From Betaproteobacteria bacterium (lineage in GTDB: Bacteria > Pseudomonadota > Gammaproteobacteria > Burkholderiales > Burkholderiaceae): a stretch of DNA of 11,811 bases. Shown piece by piece: positions 8,433 through 11,811 of this stretch. Every line of letters starts with the position of its first letter. Position 1 is the first letter of the stretch. The position numbers were made by a program, and so were the translations under genes. The stretch is from the NCBI GenBank assembly GCA_018969885.1, contig JAGWXN010000077.1, forward strand, positions 1 through 11,811, written 5' to 3'. Under the pieces are notes generated by a model, which had not been told where the DNA came from, did not search any database, and saw only the letters and a list, made by a program, of their open reading frames with translations.

Positions 8433-9659
8433 TCAGCGCCGCAGGCCGCGCAGGAACGCGGAATAGGCCACCGGATCAGACGGCAGGTCCGAGACATACA
8501 CCCACTTTCCTTTCTGCCACTGGAACGCGCCATTGGAGGTGTAGGCCTGACCGTTTTCATCGAACATGGCGCCCTTCACCGGCAGGTATTTCATCACTGC
8601 CTCGCCTGGCACCGGCGCCGAACGAATCTGCTCGATCACTTTCTTGGGGTCTTCAGCCGAGCCTGCGCGCTCGATCGCCTGCTTGAGCACATAGAGCTGG
8701 TCATAGGCATAGGGCGAGCTGGGCGATGGTGCACTGCCGAAGCGCTTGGTGTAGTCGGCGACGTATTTCTTGGCGTTGTCGTTCAGCGCCTCAACGGTGA
8801 GCTCAACGGGCCGAAGATCCCACACACCTTCCATCTGCTCACTCGACAGCACCCGCAGGAACTGCTCTTCGCTGCCACTGGTAAATCCGTAACGGGGAAT
8901 TTTCATGCCGAGCTCGAGCGCCTGGCGATACACAAACGCTGAAGGCTCGACATAGCCCAGCACCAGGAGCGCGTCGGGGTTGAGCGCCTTGATCTTGGTG
9001 AGCTGCGGGGTCATGTCGCGATCTTTCAGACCGAAGGTCTCGCGCGCCACGATCCGACCGCCCGCCTTGGCGAACTCTTTCTCGAAGGCTTCCATGTACT
9101 GCGTGTAAAACGACACGTCGAGCGAACCGATCACCGCGATGGTCTTCACGCCGTGCTTGCCCACAAAGGTGCCTGCTGAGGCGCCGGTGAAATCGGCCGG
9201 TGGGCGGGTGCGAAACAGGTTAGCTGCGCCGCGCGCGGTAATGGCGCGTTCCGCCGCATTGCCTACCAGCATGGCCACATTTTCCTTACCGATGAATGAG
9301 GCCACCGCACTGGTGGGACCTGAGCAGCAAAAGCCCAGCACATATTTCACGCCGTCCCGGTCGATGAGCTTTCGCACGCTGTTGGTGCCCTCGGTGGGAT
9401 TGGCCTTGTCGTCGTAGGCAATCACCTTGAGCTTGTAGACGTCGCTGCCCGCCTTGATGCCGCCTGCGGCATTGATCGCATCGGCCGCCATCTGCACCGA
9501 GTTGGCCTGCGGCAGGCCGTAGACCGCGCCAGGTCCGGTGAGCGAGTCACTCACGCCGATCAGGAGCTGCTTCTCGGCCGCAGTCGCGGCAACGCTCGAA
9601 AGCCCGGCCGCGAGGCCCAGCGCGGCAAGCCGCAGTCGAAATAGAGTCCGTTTGGTCAT
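8433..9659 (-). CDS. ABC transporter periplasmic substrate-binding protein, LivJ/LivK-like (Peripla_BP_6 type)
   Basis: Predicted periplasmic receptor delivering substrate to the LivHM-type pore, 408 residues. Residues 1-28 are a signal peptide (basic MTKRTLFRLR, hydrophobic core, VAATAAE cleavage region). The mature protein begins with the family pattern LLIGVSDSLTGPGAVYGLPQ (32-51), followed by AINAAGGIKAG (61-71), AYDDKANPTEGTNSVRKLID (81-100) and ANLFRTRPP (146-154). The ligand loop reads GFCCSGPTSAVA (109-120) with adjacent cysteines at 111-112, unlike the usual GPLSS-type loop of amino-acid receptors. This hints at a non-amino-acid ligand, for example an aromatic, fatty or alicyclic acid. 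ATG 9659 has AGGGAG (plus-strand 9668-9673) eight bases upstream, the best ribosome-binding site in this unit. It lies between the ATPase genes and the permease genes, a different order from E. coli livKHMGF. Confidence 0.92.
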   Translation of the reverse strand: MTKRTLFRLRLAALGLAAGLSSVAATAAEKQLLIGVSDSLTGPGAVYGLPQANSVQMAADAINAAGGIKAGSDVYKLKVIAYDDKANPTEGTNSVRKLIDRDGVKYVLGFCCSGPTSAVASFIGKENVAMLVGNAAERAITARGAANLFRTRPPADFTGASAGTFVGKHGVKTIAVIGSLDVSFYTQYMEAFEKEFAKAGGRIVARETFGLKDRDMTPQLTKIKALNPDALLVLGYVEPSAFVYRQALELGMKIPRYGFTSGSEEQFLRVLSSEQMEGVWDLRPVELTVEALNDNAKKYVADYTKRFGSAPSPSSPYAYDQLYVLKQAIERAGSAEDPKKVIEQIRSAPVPGEAVMKYLPVKGAMFDENGQAYTSNGAFQWQKGKWVYVSDLPSDPVAYSAFLRGLRR

Positions 9660-9680
9660 GGTTGTGTCTCCCTTGAAATG

Positions 9681-10382
9681 TCAATGTCCCAGATAGGCCC
9701 GGCTGACTGCCGGGTTGGATTGCAGTTCGCTGCCGGTGCCCTCCAGCACCACCTCACCTGCTTCGAGCACATACGCGCGGTCGGCGAGCCTGAGCGCCAT
9801 GGCCGCGTTCTGTTCGACGAGAAGAATGGTCATGCCCTCGGCCCGAATTCGAGCAAGCGTTCGCTCCACTTCCTCGACCACCCGCGGGGCGAGCCCCAGT
9901 GAGGGCTCATCGAAAATGCAGAGCCGCGGGCGCGCCATCAGCGCACGCGCAATTGCCAGCATCTCCTGCTCGCCGCCGGACAGCGTGCCGGCGCGTTGAG
10001 CGATCCGCTCGCCCAGGCGCGGAAAAAGCGCAAGCATCCGTTCCAGGTCCTGCTTCTGCTCGGCATCGCGGCGCGCGTGCGCCCCCATTTCCAGGTTCTC
10101 TCGGACCGACATCTCGGGAAACACCTGGCGCCCCTCAGGACACATGGTGATGCCGCGGCGAACGATCTGGTGACCGGTGAGCCCGTCGATTCGCTCGCCG
10201 TCAAAGCGGATGCTGCCTGCCCGGGTGGCAAGCAGGCCGCAAATGGTGCGCAGTGTGGTGCTCTTGCCTGCGCCGTTAGCGCCGATCAGCGCGACGCATT
10301 CACCGCTGCCCACGCTGAGGCTGATGCCGCGCAGCACGTCGAGCTTGCCGTAGCCTGCGCGCAGATCACGTACTTCGAGCAT
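9681..10382 (-). CDS. livF: ABC transporter ATP-binding protein, LivF family
   Basis: Cytoplasmic ATPase subunit, 233 residues, complete. Walker A is GANGAGKST (34-42), the Q-loop region PEGRQVFPEMSVRENL (82-97), the signature LSGGEQEMLAIARALM (134-149), and Walker B LCIFDEPSLGLAP (154-166). The switch position reads LVEQNA (188-193), with Gln instead of His as is normal for LivF proteins. The C-terminus (VLEAGEVVLEGTGSELQSNPAVSRAYLG) is typical of the family. It should pair with the LivG-type ATPase encoded immediately upstream. The start is set at ATG 10382, which overlaps the LivG stop as TGATG and has GGGAGGG (plus-strand 10388-10394) five bases upstream. A TTG one codon earlier (10385) is possible but too close to that site. 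Confidence 0.93.
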   Translation of the reverse strand: MLEVRDLRAGYGKLDVLRGISLSVGSGECVALIGANGAGKSTTLRTICGLLATRAGSIRFDGERIDGLTGHQIVRRGITMCPEGRQVFPEMSVRENLEMGAHARRDAEQKQDLERMLALFPRLGERIAQRAGTLSGGEQEMLAIARALMARPRLCIFDEPSLGLAPRVVEEVERTLARIRAEGMTILLVEQNAAMALRLADRAYVLEAGEVVLEGTGSELQSNPAVSRAYLGH

Positions 10383-11221
10383 CAATGCCCTCCCGTTCCC
10401 AGGTAGGCATCGATCACCACTGGATCGCTCTGGATGGCACTGGGCGCGCCTTCAGCGATTTTGCGGCCGAAGTTGAGCACCACGATCCGGTCACAGACCT
10501 CCATGATGAGGCCCATGTGGTGTTCGATCAGCATGACCGTGATGCCACGATCGCGGATGCGGCGAATCAGATCCGCGAGCGCGCGTCGCTCAACGGCCAC
10601 CATGCCCGCCGCAGGCTCGTCGAGCAGAATGAGCTGGGGGCCGGTCGCGAGCGCGGTCGCAATCATCAGCAGACGCTGCTCTGCCGAAGACAACGACGCG
10701 CAGGTCTGGCCCGCGCAATCGGCGAGCCCGGTCAAGGCGAGAATGTCGGCTGCCCGGGTGCGCTGCGCTGCCGACTCCTCGCGAGCGACCCGGCTTTGCA
10801 TGACCGCAGCGCCCGCTCCGCTCTGATAGCGCGCATGACACGCGGCATGTACCTGCTCCAGCACGGTAAATTCAGCGAACAGGGTGGTGGTCTGGAAGGT
10901 TCGGGCGATGCCGGATCCGACGCGGGAATGTACAGGTAAGCCAGTAATATCTCGGTCTGCCAGCAGGATACGCCCGCCCGATACTGGAAGGGTTCCTGAG
11001 ATCAGATTCACCGTGGTGGATTTACCCGATCCGTTCGGGCCGATGAGTCCAACGATTTCCCCCGACCGGATATCGAAGCTGAGATCAGACACTGCCTGGA
11101 CGCCACCAAAATTCCGATGTACGCCAGAGAGCGAAAGCAGGGCCGGCCGGCCAGAGTCGGCAGCCGAAAGATCTGACAGGACAGACCGCGCGGATTGGGC
11201 CTGAACAAATGCCTCAGACAC
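10382..11221 (-). CDS. livG: ABC transporter ATP-binding protein, LivG family
   Basis: Cytoplasmic ATPase subunit, 279 residues from GTG 11221. Motifs: LLSLSGVHRNFGGVQAVSDL (28-47, typical LivG lead), Walker A GPNGSGKST (61-69), Q-loop RTFQTT (107-112), Walker B LILLDEPAAGM (197-207), switch IEHHM (232-236), and C-terminal VVLNFGRKIAEG plus DPVVIDAYLG. The signature reads LSSAEQ (177-182), with Ala where LSGGQ-type signatures have the conserved Gly. Start is uncertain: the frame is open upstream, with ATGs at 11263 and 11248 that overlap the TetR-family gene by 50 and 35 bases. GTG 11221 overlaps its stop codon by only eight bases (GTGTCTGA) and is the start closest to the conserved domain, so I prefer it; none has a clear ribosome-binding site. 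Even so, about 27 residues precede the domain, longer than usual. It overlaps the LivF-type gene by one base. Confidence 0.9.
   Translation of the reverse strand: MSEAFVQAQSARSVLSDLSAADSGRPALLSLSGVHRNFGGVQAVSDLSFDIRSGEIVGLIGPNGSGKSTTVNLISGTLPVSGGRILLADRDITGLPVHSRVGSGIARTFQTTTLFAEFTVLEQVHAACHARYQSGAGAAVMQSRVAREESAAQRTRAADILALTGLADCAGQTCASLSSAEQRLLMIATALATGPQLILLDEPAAGMVAVERRALADLIRRIRDRGITVMLIEHHMGLIMEVCDRIVVLNFGRKIAEGAPSAIQSDPVVIDAYLGTGGH
10388..10394 (-). promoter_or_regulatory. strong ribosome-binding site GGGAGGG for the LivF-type gene
   Basis: The minus-strand sequence GGGAGGG sits inside the last codons of the LivG-type gene, five bases from ATG 10382. It decides between ATG 10382 and TTG 10385 (only two bases away) in favour of the ATG, and together with the TGATG junction supports re-initiation by the same ribosomes. 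Confidence 0.55.
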
Positions 11222-11811
11222 GGCGGAGCACACGATCGAAAAAGACATCGGCGAAATGGGCAAGCGGCTCGTCGCTTCTCATGAGCTTGGCCCTCAGGAC
11301 AGCCCCCTCCCAGCCAATCCAGAAGAACCGTGAGAGCGACGCCGCATCGCTGTCCCGGTGAAGCTGCCCCACCGAGATGGCGTGCTCAAGGCAATCTGTC
11401 ACCCGCGCCTCCCACGACTTCAGTACCGCTTCCAGCTGCTCCCGATAGGGCTCGTTGAGACTTGCCATTTCCTGGCCCAGGTTGCCCACCAGGCAGCCAC
11501 GGCGAAAGCCATAACGGGTCATGCCGCGCCTGGCGTCATTCACAAACTCGGCGAGCTGTTCGAGCGGCGAACGCGCGGTGTTGTCGAAAATGCGATTCAT
11601 CTTTCGCGCGTAGTACTCAACATAGTTCTGGATCACCGCCTCACCGAAGGCCTGCTTACTGGGAAAGTAGTGATAGAACGAGCCTTTGGGTACGCCCACC
11701 CGGCTCAGCACCTCCTCAATGCCGGTGGCCCCGAATCCACGCTCGGTGAGGATCTCGGTGCCACACCAGATCAACGCACGACGCGTGTCGCCACGCTGCT
11801 GGGCGCGTGCC
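11214..11811 (-). CDS. TetR/AcrR-family transcriptional regulator, 5' end beyond the window
   Basis: Predicted ligand-responsive DNA-binding repressor. The minus-strand frame stays open through base 11811, and the residues before the first listed start codon (TTG 11774), ending RGDTRRAL, belong to the usual TetR N-terminal helix. The gene is therefore truncated by the window edge; about 198 residues are visible. The helix-turn-helix is the block GIEEVLSRVGVPKGSFYHYFPSKQAF (visible residues 30-55), with the near-invariant KGSFYHYF recognition segment. The C-terminal ligand domain contains RRGCLVGNLGQEMASLNEPYR, similar to the NemR/AcuR-like subgroup as I recall it, some members of which respond to reactive or acidic small molecules. 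It is the first visible gene of the minus-strand unit and overlaps or abuts the LivG-type gene. It is likely co-transcribed with, and autoregulating, the transporter and acyl-CoA genes. Its operator would lie right of the window. Confidence 0.88.
   Translation of the reverse strand, partial: ARAQQRGDTRRALIWCGTEILTERGFGATGIEEVLSRVGVPKGSFYHYFPSKQAFGEAVIQNYVEYYARKMNRIFDNTARSPLEQLAEFVNDARRGMTRYGFRRGCLVGNLGQEMASLNEPYREQLEAVLKSWEARVTDCLEHAISVGQLHRDSDAASLSRFFWIGWEGAVLRAKLMRSDEPLAHFADVFFDRVLRRV

Noticed and set aside
11214..11774. TetR-family gene as a complete 186-codon gene starting at TTG 11774
   Set aside because: The frame continues to the window edge with typical TetR N-terminal helix residues (ending RGDTRRAL), so TTG 11774 is an internal Leu codon and the gene is cut by the window.

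Overview
The window is GC-rich, gene-dense DNA with bacterial-style tightly overlapping genes. Its protein families (ABC transporter of the branched-chain amino-acid type, orphan TRAP binding protein, acyl-CoA enzymes, aromatic ring-cleavage dioxygenase) are typical of catabolic regions in Betaproteobacteria such as Burkholderiales. That taxonomic placement is an inference from gene style, not a match to a known genome. I see no rRNA, tRNA, CRISPR array, insertion sequence or phage gene.

Left part (1-3834), genes on both strands. A forward gene encodes an ACMSD-type amidohydrolase with an N-terminal Tat/lipoprotein-like export signal (12-1079). It is followed by a strong GC hairpin and a forward DODA/LigB-type extradiol dioxygenase (1145-1957). 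Converging on the dioxygenase is a TRAP-type periplasmic solute-binding protein without membrane subunits in the window (1969-2943, minus). Across a roughly 200-bp divergent spacer is a forward cupin-fold protein (3142-3816). The spacer holds a perfect 8-bp-arm inverted repeat that looks like an operator.

Right part (3835-11811), one minus-strand transcription unit. In transcription order it holds a TetR-family regulator whose start lies beyond the right edge, two ABC ATPases (LivG- and LivF-type), a periplasmic binding protein, two permeases (LivH- and LivM-type), an acyl-CoA dehydrogenase and an acyl-CoA synthetase. Most junctions overlap by 1-20 bases (ATGA or TGATG), so the genes are probably translationally coupled. 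The two larger gaps flank the binding-protein gene, and the one after it holds a GC hairpin that could set a higher level for the binding protein.

A coherent reading of the right part is a regulated uptake-and-activation module. The ABC transporter imports an organic acid, the synthetase makes its CoA thioester, and the dehydrogenase introduces the first alpha,beta double bond. The TetR protein at the head of the unit probably senses the acid or its CoA ester. The substrate cannot be read from sequence; aromatic side-chain, alicyclic, branched or isoprenoid carboxylates all fit. The dioxygenase and amidohydrolase on the left suggest a neighbouring ring-cleavage step, but a link between the halves is only inferred. 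Notable oddities are an Asp where many acyl-CoA dehydrogenases have the catalytic Glu, a degenerate ABC signature in the LivG-type ATPase, and predicted export of the amidohydrolase.
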